From Mesorhabditis belari (Eukaryota > Nematoda > Chromadorea > Rhabditida > Rhabditidae): a stretch of 64,000 nucleotides of DNA. Shown here in pieces: positions 53,055 to 64,000 of this stretch. The notes beneath the pieces were generated by a model, which was given only the letters and a program-made list of their open reading frames with translations, did not search any database and was not told where the DNA came from. Both the position numbers and the translations under genes were made by a program. How positions within the stretch are numbered: the first letter of the stretch is position 1; every line of letters starts with the position of its first letter. The stretch covers positions 434,001 through 498,000 of the forward strand of contig CAUEEP010000728.1 in the NCBI GenBank assembly GCA_958450365.1. The letters run 5' to 3'.

Positions 53055-54036
53055 ATGTCGTTGAATCTGATTGGTGATTATGACAGTGATGGAAGTGATA
53101 CATCGGCGGCGAGCGATGGGTTTTTTAGCTCAAATCAGGTGAGGGTTTACATTGTACTATTCTTGATACAATTTTGTTTTTAAGAGAGTGAGTGATGATG
53201 AGGAAGAGCCTTCTACTTCGGAAGAACCATCGACTGAACCTATTCAACAGATGTCTACATTGAAATCAGTATGGTTTTTATCTTTTGCTAAAAAATATAT
53301 GTTTTACTTTTAAAACGTCAAAGAACATTTTATTTAGGCTCTACTTGGAGGGGATGACAGCGACGATTCAGACGAGGAAGCCGAAAATGAACAAGGCGCA
53401 ATAAAGGAGACTAAAATAACGGTGATTTGCAAAATTTTATTCGATGAACTTCCATTTAGAAGCAGTACCATCTGATTCAAGGAACTTCGCAAGAGCAACT
53501 ACCAAGCTTTGACCCTTCACGCAACACGGAATTGGTCAGTTGTACATTGTGGCTGAATTGACAGTTTGAAATTTAGGAATGCAACGTTTTCATGAATGAC
53601 ATCAAACGGGAGGAGTTCCTTAACAAGAAAATTCTTTCACAACACGTTTCGTTGACAGAGATCAAGATAGGGGATGACAAGCGAAAGAAAATGGGACCAT
53701 GCAGGCAACATTTTAATTGATTGTTTTTTAGTTGATTGTAAAAATTAAAAAGTATCAGGATTCCAAATACTAATATTGATTTACTCTTTTCATTTTAGAG
53801 CTTACAAACGTGGGGATTGTCGACGAGGAGGTGAGAATGATTTCTTTATAATTTTATTTTTGCAGTAAATGAAAGGTTAATATCGTTAACTTTTTTTTTT
53901 AGATAAGTGCCGATTTTGGCACGCGTTACCAAGTGAGAAACAATACGCGCAACCCGAAGAGGCGGCGATTACCGTTTGCGAGCCAAGCCTCTACACGTCA
54001 GAGCATGATGCCTTCAAGAAAAAGAAACTTAACTAA
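53055..54036 (+). CDS. Acidic CCCH-type zinc-finger protein
   Basis: Seven exons (53055-53138, 53185-53268, 53338-53421, 53460-53534, 53577-53704, 53799-53830, 53903-54036) give 206 residues. The first ~85 residues are rich in Asp, Glu and Ser (SDDEEEPSTSEEPSTE, GGDDSDDSDEEAENE). A CCCH finger follows: Cys151-x7-Cys159-x5-Cys165-x3-His169 (CRAYKRGDCRRGDKCRFWH). Such fingers often bind RNA. Exons 1 to 3 are each exactly 84 nt. The intron within the finger uses a GC donor (CAG|GCAACA), inferred because no GT fits. I do not know a named ortholog. It is probably co-transcribed with the ferredoxin. Confidence 0.8.
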
Positions 54037-54264
54037 GAGTGTGAGGATGATTCTATTTATCGTTCATTTGCCCAATTTTCCCGTCGAATAATTATTTTCT
54101 ATATAGTATCGATCAAATGCACATTCAGAAACGCTATTAGAATTTAATGTGCACTAAAGCTACACTGAAACAATTTATTCATTTGAATATGAAGAAATAT
54201 CCATACAAGCACTTATGGAGCAAATCATTCCAACATAAAAACACATTTTTGAGGCGGTCTGCAA

Positions 54265-55229
54265 ATGGATTTCTCTGAGAAGCCGGCATTTTCCCGTTCG
54301 ACTTACCGGGAAATCGTTGGTTTTTGATTCGTTTTTCTTCAAAAGTGCGTAATTTAGTCAGTACATGGAAAGCTGGCAGCAAGCCCCGGATCTCATCGCA
54401 GCTTGATCAGGTTTATTAACTTGGTCAGGTTTATTGACTAGAATAACAATTTTTAGACAAACGCAACTTCACAAGAAGATTTTCAATATCCAAGGTAGGT
54501 TTTTACGACATGAAATGAATACGTATGTGTTTTTTAGCTTTCGTGATATCGAATGTGTTTTCCCTTTGGCTCTCTCAAAAGAAGATGTGGATATGGTTCG
54601 AGATTATCTCAAAAAGGACAAAGAAGTTAATGGAAGTGTTGAGGTTGTTTATTATGAAAGGCATTTGTGTAACACAGCCTTTTGTAAGTGTTATTCACTC
54701 TTTGTATTTAGGACATGTTGCACTGGTTGTACGCTCATCGACACGAGATCAATAAACATTCTCAGCGAGTCGCACACGTTTTTCAAGCTCTGTTCGGCGA
54801 TGAATCGAGATCAAAGCGGCTAAATCGGTAACATTTTGAAGCTTTTATCAAATTTTCACTACTTTTTAGGCGATCTCTGCTCTTTCCGAGAATGGCATGC
54901 TGCCACAGAAGAAGCTGAACAATAGTACAAAAGTTAGTTTAACATTTTTAATGATACCCATACAATAAATCATTATTAATGAAGTGAAATAGATAATTTA
55001 GACAAAATCTGGCAGTACATAAGAATTGACATGATAGGTATGATATTCAAAAATTTCTTTAGTAATGTAACAACGATGGTTTACTGTATCTTATTGATTG
55101 CTTTATCTTTTTTAATTCTGAATATTTTAGATGAAGAAATTACAAGAATCTCACGATGATGACCTCATTTCGATGAATTCCTTCTCAAATTTGATTGCCG
55201 CGCTGATGATGGACTGCTATGGTCAATAG
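54265..55229 (+). CDS. Unrecognised protein with conserved-looking HEI/WLYAHR segment
   Basis: I do not recognise this family. Exons read 54265-54319, 54358-54410, 54457-54494, 54538-54643, 54712-54827, 54870-54932, 55131-55229. The first five are in phase and include FRDIECVFPLALSKEDVDMV, a run of charged helix and HWLYAHRHEINKH. The last two share one frame (SENGMLPQKK, then DDDLISMNSFSNLIAALMMD and a stop). The exon 5 donor leaves phase 2 whereas exon 6 needs phase 0, so joining them as written leads to an early stop. Either an indel or an unrecognised splice site exists. It lies about 230 bp after the CCCH gene on the same strand. Poly(A) signal aataaa at 55300. Confidence 0.5.
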
Positions 55230-55299
55230 GTTAAAGAAGCTTTACTTATGATCTAGTTAAGGTTTTTTTTTCGTTTCTTTGCGTTGGATGAGTGGTACT

Positions 55300-55305
55300 A
55301 ATAAA
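55300..55305 (+). terminator. Poly(A) signal aataaa
   Basis: Canonical signal about 70 bp after the stop of the 54265 gene. Confidence 0.5.
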
Positions 55306-55590
55306 CATTTATCGGTTCATTAAAAGTTCTGTATAAATTTGTACAAACAAATCGGTTGAAACAAAGTTTGTTGGGACCTGGTTTTCTTTCTGTTTGGAGA
55401 GTTCTAACAGTTTCCGAAAAATCAGTAGATAACCCGAGAGTTTTGAAAAAAGCACACGTAAAAAAATAGTAAAAATTCCGTTCAGAGAATAAAGATCAAT
55501 TGGATAAGCAAGAGCAAAATGACTAGAGATTTTGTGCAAAGAAAGTAAAAACGAATGAAATAATAAATCTGTAAATGATTGTGACAAATT

Positions 55591-58500
55591 TTAAATGACA
55601 TATTCTGGGTTGACATCGTGTCCAGCCGGGAGATCGTTACCCTCTTCTGATGCAACGGAGGCCCGCTCTTCGGCGATTCGATCTTGAGCAACTGAACGTT
55701 TTTTTTATGGTGTTGATTTATTACTAAGTACCTTATTAGTCTTTTATTGAAATAGTTACAGAGATTTTTGAATATTCTATTTCCCTTACCACTTCCAGCT
55801 TGCGATGAGACTCGGGGTGCACGGGGGAGATGCGTGGGTCGTGGTGGTGGATGAGCTGAACCGGAGATAATCGAGGCATTGTCCTCCACACCGCTGTCCA
55901 CTGTGCCATCTGAAAATTGGATCTCGTTTGGAAGAACGCGATTATGGATAAACTACTAATTTTCTGTGCTCTTAACACCCACCATCACCACGAGATGTTC
56001 TATTTGGATATGCATTTCGGAATGGTTTCGTTCTAGGTATATCTTTCGATAGATGTGCATCGATCGGTGGACTTCTTTTCTTTTCCACTTCCACATCTCC
56101 ACTTTCAATTCTCAATCTTCCTTCATGTTCTGTGTCCGAGTGTTGCATTCTCTCCAAAGCGTCCTGGCGTTCCTCTTTATCCATGTACCAGATTGTGATA
56201 GCGAAGCTGAAATTTTGTGCTGATAACTTTGATCTACGTAATACCGTACACAGTTACGAGAGTATTGATTTTTGCATACCGATGTCTGTAGACGGGCATC
56301 ACTTCGTGCGGATTTCGACGATCCGACCAAAAGAAAACTAAACGATCCGCTTTCGGGTCGACATCCATTGGCACTTCCGAGGTTTCCGGATAGAGACGAA
56401 GGGCTCCACCGTTCTGTAAAATTGAATTTAAATCTTGGATAAAAGATTTTGCTCACCCTATCAACATCCCAGTTCTCATTACAGTAGTAGATCGTCGTGA
56501 TGCATCTGCCGTCTTTCATCGGATTGTCCACATGTTTTCTGAAAAAGAATCTATTTTTGTTAGGGTTATTTATTCTTTTTGTAATACAGTGCTTTAGGTC
56601 TGGCCATCGTGCCTCGAAACATCCTGAATAGTTGCCTCCAATCAAGCAAGGGAGTAAATAGTTGTGTGAGTTGATTTAGTGTTTTTTTAATATGTGAATT
56701 ATTGTATTGTGCTATTGTGTAAATTATTTAACTTACACGTAGCGAGTGCCGTTGCCCGGATAGATTGCGATCATTGCCTAAAGTTTTGGAATTGAAGAAC
56801 ATATCAAAACTAAAGGTTTTATCAATGTGAATTCCGTTCAGGTAACTCACTCGACTCCGTCCGGCGATCGTGTACGGCGGAATGCGTTTGTTGAAATGAA
56901 GAATCACCGAGTCGATCATCGAAACGAGGAGCCGAACGGTGGCCGCGTCCTCGGCTCGTCGATCGGATCCGTCGAACCAGTAGATCTAAAGATTTCTTTT
57001 GAAAAACGATAACGCTTAGGTAAGTAATCAAAAAAGGAATCTTCTTGTAAACCCACATAATCTGATCGAATATCTCGAATATGATCTCCATCTCGACTTT
57101 TCCCATCGGCCACTTGTCCCGCCGTAAAAAGACCTCGATCGTGCAAGCGCTCGATTTCTCTGCAATTTGAGCAATTTATAAGAATTTAATTCTATATTCA
57201 ATTTTTATTTTGATTAAATAATTTAGTCGCTCACTTGTACGTGAACTTGCACTGTTCGGAACCAAGAAAATTATCGACAACAGCCCAGCCGAACTCGTTC
57301 AACGATCGGATCACATGCTCGGCGATATACTGAAGTTGGATTTTAAAAATAAGCATTTCAACGCAACTTATAGATTTGCTTTATTTACCCACCCGTAGCC
57401 TCATGATCATCGATTGATGAGTGTTCAGCACAAGGCCCTTGTTCAACAAATGTTTCTGATGTTCTTGCATGGTTGTCTAAAAGTTGGATAGAAAAGAGAA
57501 AAACTGTTGATTACTTTGTAGAGAATATTCCTCGAATGATCGATTTTCGGTTTTGCCGGTCGATCGCTGCCTTGAGCCCGTTTGCGACAACCACGAGACG
57601 GGCAAAAGCTCGATTGTGAAGTGGAATCGCCGGAGGAGCTGCCCGCAACTATCTAGAAAAAGGGGGCTTAGTTTATAGCTTAAAAAGCTGTTACTTTGCA
57701 TTTAGTGCTTTGTTGAGCTAAAGTAAGCAAAGAGTTTAAAAGTCTCCACCTGTATCTCGTCGTCGTCGTCCTGGCTGAGTGTCTTATTTGAAAGAGCCGA
57801 TATGATCGGTTGAAGAGTGACCGAAGACGGAGTGGATGAAGTGGATGGACGAATTGAGACACTTGATGATGGATAAAGTGGATGAAGGCCAAGTGGACGG
57901 CGGGAAGAGGCTGAAGAGGTAAAGGGTTACAGTGAATCTTTGTAGGAAACGAACCAGTGGCTGCCAATTGTTGCAATGAGATCGACGATGAAGCGACGGG
58001 TTGTGAAGAGATTGATGAAGAGGCTACAGCTGATGAGGCGAGATGGGATTGATCGAGGGTGGGCACAGTGGAGGAGTGGTTTGTGAAGTTGTGTTGGGAT
58101 ATGGCTGAAATTGAAGGCTGTTTCCTTGTTCAAAATCATCATGTGACTATTTTAAAGTCTAGTCATGTCACTCGAAGCTGGATTCAGAGTTGGATTCAGA
58201 GTGAGATCTAGAGATCACTAGGGATTTCTTTTTTCGCAGAATTCCAAAGGTAAAAGTATTCAGTTTAGGTCAGTTTTAAGTACTAATGAGCTCAGTTACG
58301 AATCAAATTAGAATATTAAGACTTTGAAGATCTTTTCGCATGGCTAGACTTTGAAGAAGTTTGCATTTAAATCGCCCCTCATTTCTAATTCCCCACTAGA
58401 CATCTCCCAGTGTTATCTGTCCCAAAAAAAACATTCACTTAGTCACGAATCTTTTGAGTGTTCATGATCATTTCAAAGTTCTCCGTGTTTTTCTTTGTTT

Positions 58501-61500
58501 TCTTTTTCCTCTCCACCGCAAATGTTCACCAGTTTGCCCCGACGAGAAAAATCTCCGATTTCACGCCGACACACAAAAAAGACGTGCAACATTCGAGGAA
58601 TTTTTTGCACAAAATTTTTTCCTTTGCTGGGGTGATTAGCTGAGAGAGAGAGAGAGAGTTTACGTGGAAATTTTGCGGTTTTCGGGGAGTGGGTGGAATG
58701 TAAGGTGATGATTTTCGGGGGAAGATAGGACAGAATTGGGAAAAATTTACACTTTTCCAACAGTGCTCAGAGCTTTCCTATTTGAACAAGGTTAAAGTTC
58801 GCACGAATCTTTTCCATTTTAGAAATCTAGATAGCTAGATATTGTACCAGATTCTGTGTATTTATATTAAACTTCCATGCGTTTAGAGTAAGCCAAGTAA
58901 GTAAGTAAGTAAGTAAGTAAAGCTATAGTAAGCCAAGTAAGCTTCACAGCTTGTCTTACTACATTAAACTTTTCTACGACATCAATATACAGTACTGGAC
59001 AATGAAATATGATATTTGAAAAACGATCGTCACTTTCGCGCGTCTGTAACTCCGTTGTCTTTGAGTTTAAACTATTAGTGTTATACATTTTCTGAAAGCT
59101 CTTTTCAAGGGCTACACAATGGTAATATTAATATTTAGAAATAGGGTAAAGACAAGGGAGTTACAGACGCGCGAAAGTGACGATCGTTTTTCAAATATTA
59201 TATTTCATTGTCCAGTAGTGTAACTGCTATTCTTTGCCGAAAAATATGGTGGATTAAGTTTGTGCTCATAAACAACTCTCTTGTTTCCCTTGTTTCTTTC
59301 AGAATTCAAGGGAAATTGGACGTGCAAAGTTCTAGGCGGAGAAAAACGAAAACAAAAAAAACAAAAGGGGGAAACTCATGAGAGGAACTAAAAATTTTTT
59401 TTAGTGAAATCAAAAAAGAAAAAAGGGGAAGGAGAAGTGGAAGAAGTGAGCTCTCAAAGACCTCGCCCGGATATTTTTGTGTGTGTGGAGCACGTAAATG
59501 ATGCATTGGCACGGATTCGTTGGGGGGAATTTTGGGAATTTTCGGCTCAAACATTGAGTCTTCCATTTGGTCCAAAGTTCATCTTTATTCGAGATTTATA
59601 GACAGTTTCAGTTCTCAAATTGCTCGAAGAAGATGATGACTGATCTTTTAGCTTGTTTTTGTGTAAAGCGATCTGTTTTTTGAGGGGTTTTTTTGTTTGT
59701 AGAAAACAAGAGAGATTGAATCATGTTGTGGTCAACTCAAACAATTTGAGTAAGCAACAAAAAAAGTGCATACTTTTTTGTCAAGCACGTAAAGTGGTGA
59801 AGTGAACGGGAATAACGGGAAAAGGGGAAAACAACAGAAAGGATTTCCAAGTAATGCCTCCAAAAGAATCGTTCATTTTCAAAGATTTTTGTTGTCTCTT
59901 TGGAACTTTGGTTTATTTTAAAGTTTTTCTATAAGATTAGCATGAAATGCTTAGTCAAAAGAGTAATAGTAATGAGTTCTAGATTCTAGAAAAGTCAATA
60001 TTAAGAGAGAAGATTAAGAGAGAAGATCTTCTAGATTTTCAGAGTTGTAAATTTTATACTTTTTCTAGTTCACAGGGACTTTCTATTTTCTAGGGTTTCC
60101 TTGGTTTTAGAAAATTTTTTAGATGAGCAATGAGATTTTTGGTGTTTTGTGGGAAAAGAAGAGAATACAACGTGCATTTTGGACATTTTTTGAGGAAAGC
60201 TAGGGAGTAGTGTTGGGGAAAGGGAAAAGAGAGAAAAAGGGAATGTTCATCGATCAACACGATCAGATATTCTGAAAGGGAAAATGTGAAAAACGTCACG
60301 GAATAGCAAAAATATCAGGAAAAGCCGAGATTTTAGTTGAGCACTGAGAAATGCTACAGTTCAAGGCTATAAGTTGATAGAATTTAGAAGTGGTGTTCAA
60401 TTGCGCTAAGGATCTTCGCTCGAACTATGACCAATATTGAGTTAAGTGTTAGTTTTCTAAACTAGATGCCTTTTCGAAAGTGTTATTACAATATTACCAT
60501 ATTCTCTCTAATAGAGGTGCACTCTTTAATAGTACTGCACTCTCTAATAGTATTGCGGTCCAGGAGGGGTTGAAAAAATAGTAGTGCACTCCCGAAAATT
60601 TGAATTTCTGTTTGCTTCTTTTTCATCTAAACCTTTTCGACTTTATGTTTATGTGACATTCTAAAGCTATTCAAGCAAGCAAAAGTGAGGCTTTTTTTAT
60701 TCATTTATTAACTATTCTTCACATGAAAAAGTTAGCAAAAAAATCTAAAATTGTTGTGCAAAGTGCAAAAACATCTTTTTGTTGTTTGTCAAGACACAAA
60801 TTACCAACTCGCCAGCCCACAACTGTATTTGAAAAGGAGCCAAAGGAGTACGTGAAAGAATGGCAAGAATTTTTGGAACAAATATCTGTCTTATATCTGT
60901 CTTACTTTGGTAAATGATAAAACTCTTTAATAGTACTGCACTCTAATAGTATTGCGGTCCAGGAGGGGGTTCAAAAAATAGTAGTGCGCACTACTATTAG
61001 AGAGAATACGGTAATCAAGATTAATTTGCTTTTACAAATGTACGATGAATTTGAAGAGCTTTAAAACGACCTACCCGGTGGCGATGATTCGATCAGTGAT
61101 GAGGGATGGGGAAATGAGATACGAGAGCCGTCGCTTGATGCCTGCAAAGATTTAAATGGAAAAAGTTTTGCCTAAACTCTTGAGTCAAAACTTACACTGA
61201 ATTTCCTTTGTCTGTCGATGAACATCCTCTCAACCTCGACTTGTCCTTCAATCTGGAAAAAAAAGATTATCTTTAAAATCTTTAAAATTGAATGCTTCCA
61301 CTTAATATGCTGTATATTGGTATTATTTTTTTTAAAACAAACCCTGGCTCTTTCCTCAGCTTGTTGTGCTTGTTGAAGTTGCTGTATTCGTTGCTGAAAA
61401 GGCAATGTTTACTGTAGTTTCTTTTGTATTACTTGTTCCTCCAACAATATTTGTTGCTGTTGTTGTTGTTGCTGTTGCTGTTGTTGCTGTTGTTGTTGTT

Positions 61501-64000
61501 GTTGCTGCTGTTGCTGTTGTGGTTGGAATTGAATTTCTTGTTGTTCTCGTTGTTGTCTTTCGATGGCTTTTTGAAGAGCGATTGGCAGTGCTGAACCGAT
61601 GAGGGGTGGGGGTGGAGCCGATTGGGTGGATGGGGTGGTGAGCGCCTGGAATTCGAGGGTTTTATATTACCAGGAAAGGTACAGTCAATCCAACCTGTAA
61701 AGCAGCAAGAAGATTCGCTTGGTTCAATGGTTGATTGATCGATTGCAATGTTGGTTGACACATGAACGACGAATTCGATCTTGCTTGAAGAAGTGAGAAA
61801 AGTGAAGCCATTTGATTGTCGATTTTCATTGGCTGGGGAGCGGGGAGGCCACTCGGCGGTGCGGGGGCCAGCCCCAATGAAATGGTAGGGTTTGCAGCAG
61901 CCAAACTGGCGGCGATTTGATCAAGCTGAAAATGGGATAGATCAGTTAATTCGATGCAATAGAAATCCAAGAGTAGCCTCTCCACAGTTCTACAGTTCTA
62001 CCTCTTCACAGTTCTACAGTAAAACAGCCTCTACAGTTCTACAGTTCACTCACCAGTCCGGAGTTGAGTGATGCTTGGAGGTTGGCTTGTTGTTCGACCA
62101 TTTCTCGGATTGAGATTGGTGGAGCTAGAAGAGAATTGGTTTTAGAAGTTTAAAAAAACGATTTTATTTTATTTTATGAAACTTACGAGCTGAGAAATCG
62201 GGATGTGGATGATTGTGTGGGTGTTGAGGAGGAGGGAGGCCTCTTGATGAAGAAGAGGATGACGATCCCGGATTCATCAGAGTCTAGAAATGAAAAGGGT
62301 TTATAGGTAAAGGTTTTTGTTTTTCTTTCGTAGCTTTCTGAATAGTTTTTGTTGCAAGTTTAGGCTAGAATTTAGTGATCAGAGTTTAGGCTAGAATTTA
62401 GTGTATCAGATTCTTTCTCCTCCTCTTGATCGACTATTTTAGGTGCAAGGGTCGACCTCATAAGACATAGGTCTTTGATTTCTCTTTGCAAACATAGAGA
62501 ACATAGAGAAAACTTTTCCTTTATGTGTTAAAGTTCTGTTTGCGTGAAAATAAACCGCGATAAATCTTTCGAAAGTCTGTCGCTGATAATGGACAATGGA
62601 ATAGTGAACAATGGAATAGTGGTTTGGTATTTCTAGTTCCTGGTTCACTCTAGTACTGATGACCTTAGTGGATTTATTGTAAATAGTTATAGATAAATAG
62701 CTTTAATCTAATAATCATTGGTGACTCGATAAATTCTCTGGATTACTGTAAGCACTGTTTACACTACATTGCCTCATTTTTTATTACTCAAATTTGACAG
62801 GACAAATACAATGAAAAGGGTTTGTAGATCATTATCATACAACGTACATTGTACAACGTACTACATTGTACTATTCAGTAAGCTACGAAAGAAAACGAAA
62901 GCCTGAGAGAAAGAGAACGAAAGTACAATGCTTTCGTTTTCTTTCGTAGCTTTCTGAATAGTACAATGTAGTACGTTCTACAATGATAACAATGATAACA
63001 AATAACCAGATGAGCTAGGAGATAAAATACCGTACTTAAAACCTTACTGTAAGCGTCGGTAAATTCTCAACAGAGTTAGACGCGACGCTGTCGAGGCTGA
63101 TCGCCGAGAAGTGACCGGATGACCAACTGGAAATGAAAATAGAAATAGGAATTATGTAAAAAGTAATCTATAGAATTAGATTTCTCTTTGTCTACTCTTT
63201 ACGAGTAAAAACAACATCAAAAAAATCGGGATTGGGACAAATGCAACCTTTTTTTTGCGCACCCGGACATTTGCGCACCTTGCCCATTAGCGCACCTTTT
63301 TCGCGTTTTAAAAAAAGCTCTAAAAAGCTAATATTAATCAATTTCTATTCCAGAAGTTGTTTTTCTAGGTAATTTGAGGGTGTCGAATTCAATTTTTGAC
63401 ATAACAGAGCGTGCGGAACCAATTTGAAAGACAAAGCGACTAGATCAAATTACAGAAAATTGTCGATTTTTCTCTTTGTATAACTCCGTCCGTTTGTTTC
63501 CACAAGCTCTGTTATGTCAAAATTTGAATTCGACACCCTAAAATTACCTAGAAAAACAACTTCTGGAATAGAAATTGATTAATATTAGCTTTTTAGAGCT
63601 TTTTAAAACGCGAAAAAAGGTGCGCTAATGGGCAAGGTGCGGAAAAAAAGGTGCGTAAATGTCCGGGTGCGCAAAAAAAAAGGTCGCATTTGTCCCACTC
63701 CCAAAAAAAATCAATAAACTCATTGGAACACAATCTGCAAAAAAAAAGAAAAATCGTTTTTCATAAAGACAATTTTTAAAAACAAAATTTCCTTGGTTTT
63801 TATATGGGACAGGTGAGGGGTTTTTTTTTCTTTGAGAGAAAAGACTCATTCAGTAGATTTATATGAATGAATATGAATGAGTCAGTAATGGAGAACAAAT
63901 GCAAATAGCTAAATGATAGTCGATAAAAAGAAAAATGTGATTGATGTAGTTTTGAGTGATGAATTTACCTGCCGACCAATTGCGGTGAGAATCGACCGTT
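55591..64000 (-). CDS. egl-9: EGL-9-type HIF prolyl hydroxylase, 5' truncated by window
   Basis: Twenty-two exons keep frame from the window edge down to a TAA at 55591, 821 visible residues. Low-coordinate exons: 55591-55691, 55790-55909, 55983-56206, 56280-56413, 56457-56538, 56737-56777, 56851-56985, 57057-57159, 57235-57329, 57393-57476, 57515-57652, 57750-57910, 57955-58104. Upper exons: 61075-61141, 61196-61252, 61343-61393, 61433-61645, 61695-61925, 62054-62124, 62187-62283, 63048-63126, 63969-64000. The 2-oxoglutarate dioxygenase core has IAEHVIRSLNEFGWAVVDNF, the iron ligands His604 and Asp606 (YVKHVDNP) and His665 (NPHEVMP), and the 2-oxoglutarate Arg674 (RFAITIWYMD). Family role: hydroxylates HIF in oxygen. 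The visible N-terminus is Gln/Ser/Pro-rich. A MYND finger, present in C. elegans, is not visible. Confidence 0.9.
58990..59220. mobile_element. Tc1-like MITE, 231 bp (copy 2)
   Basis: Same length and near-identical arms as 41593-41823 (cagtactggacaatgaaata end). It lies in the large intron of the egl-9 gene. Confidence 0.85.
60495..61013. mobile_element. MITE family D copy 2, about 520 bp, with internal insert
   Basis: Ends accatattctctctaatag and agagagaatacggt match family D at 14249. The family core occurs twice, near both ends, and about 310 bp of other sequence lies between them, including a 64-codon frame at 60723-60917. It lies in the same egl-9 intron. Confidence 0.7.
61440..61530 (-). 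repeat. CAG/CAA repeat encoding polyglutamine in egl-9
   Basis: On the minus strand about 25 consecutive Gln codons, a mix of CAA and CAG, in exon 61433-61645. Confidence 0.85.
62831..62990. repeat. Foldback with about 65-bp arms in an egl-9 intron
   Basis: The left arm includes tactacattgtactattcag and gaaagaaaacgaaag; the right arm is the inverse complement. A partial third copy of the arm occurs at about 62320-62350. Confidence 0.75.
63228..63702. mobile_element. Foldback element family E, 475 bp
   Basis: Long, nearly perfect inverted arms: the left has gggacaaatgcaacc, gcgcaccttgcccattagcg and ttctattccagaagttgttt; the right is its inverse. Only about 60 bp lies between the arms. It is in an egl-9 intron. 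The window start carries the end of another copy. Confidence 0.85.

Noticed and set aside
58473..58760. Additional egl-9 exon on the minus strand
   Set aside because: The frame is basic and does not match EGL-9, and the phases of exons 9 and 10 already fit without it.
59306..59601. Overlapping frames on both strands at 59.3-59.6 kb
   Set aside because: Neither resembles a known family and the region is inside an egl-9 intron; splice sites do not fit an extra exon.
61366..61602. Val-rich plus-strand frame
   Set aside because: It is the reverse reading of the polyglutamine exon of the egl-9 gene.

Overview
The window is AT-rich nuclear DNA from a nematode, most likely a free-living rhabditid. 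The reasons are small introns ending in T-rich ttttcag acceptors, candidate trans-splice acceptors a few bases upstream of start codons, a hypoxia-pathway prolyl hydroxylase that reads as an ortholog of Caenorhabditis elegans EGL-9, a DMSR-like neuropeptide receptor, mariner/Tc1 debris, and many short terminal-inverted-repeat (MITE) elements in introns and spacers. No bacterial operon structure, CRISPR array or rRNA was seen. All gene models were assembled by eye from open frames, splice sites and phase, so exon ends are predictions.

Layout. 1-6978 is repeat-rich with no recognised gene: a foldback element with a tRNA-like centre, a minisatellite, a retrotransposon-like tail and a mariner-type MITE. 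6979-8804 (+) holds the 5' exons of an unrecognised secreted protein and a divergent GH25 lysozyme-like gene, separated by MITEs. 10558-13925 (-) is a complete 14-exon papain-family cysteine protease with a very basic insert before the mature domain, a mariner in one intron, and a TATA box plus GATA-type sites upstream. 14000-40958 is about 27 kb with no gene I can support. It holds MITEs, foldbacks, tandem repeats, long homopolymer tracts and a decayed SAXO-like fragment.

40959-47653 (+) is a 15-exon peptide GPCR whose introns carry a Tc1-like MITE, a mariner MITE and a compound mariner. 49389-51526 (-) encodes a pre-SET/SET/post-SET protein. 52438-52911, 53055-54036 and 54265-55229 (+) are three closely packed genes: an FDX2-type mitochondrial ferredoxin, an acidic CCCH zinc-finger protein and an unrecognised small protein. 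The spacing suggests an operon. 55591-64000 (-) is the EGL-9 ortholog, 22 exons in frame, with its N-terminus beyond the window.

Functional links are limited. The protease, lysozyme-like protein and orphan secreted protein would all be secreted, perhaps digestive or immune. The ferredoxin (Fe-S biogenesis) and EGL-9 (2-oxoglutarate, iron and oxygen dependent) both depend on iron, but adjacency alone does not make that a pathway. Much of the sequence-level novelty lies in the repeats: inverted duplications of a MITE block carrying a peptide-like linker, tRNA-like fragments in a foldback, and MITEs placed in introns. I found no convincing new multi-gene system.
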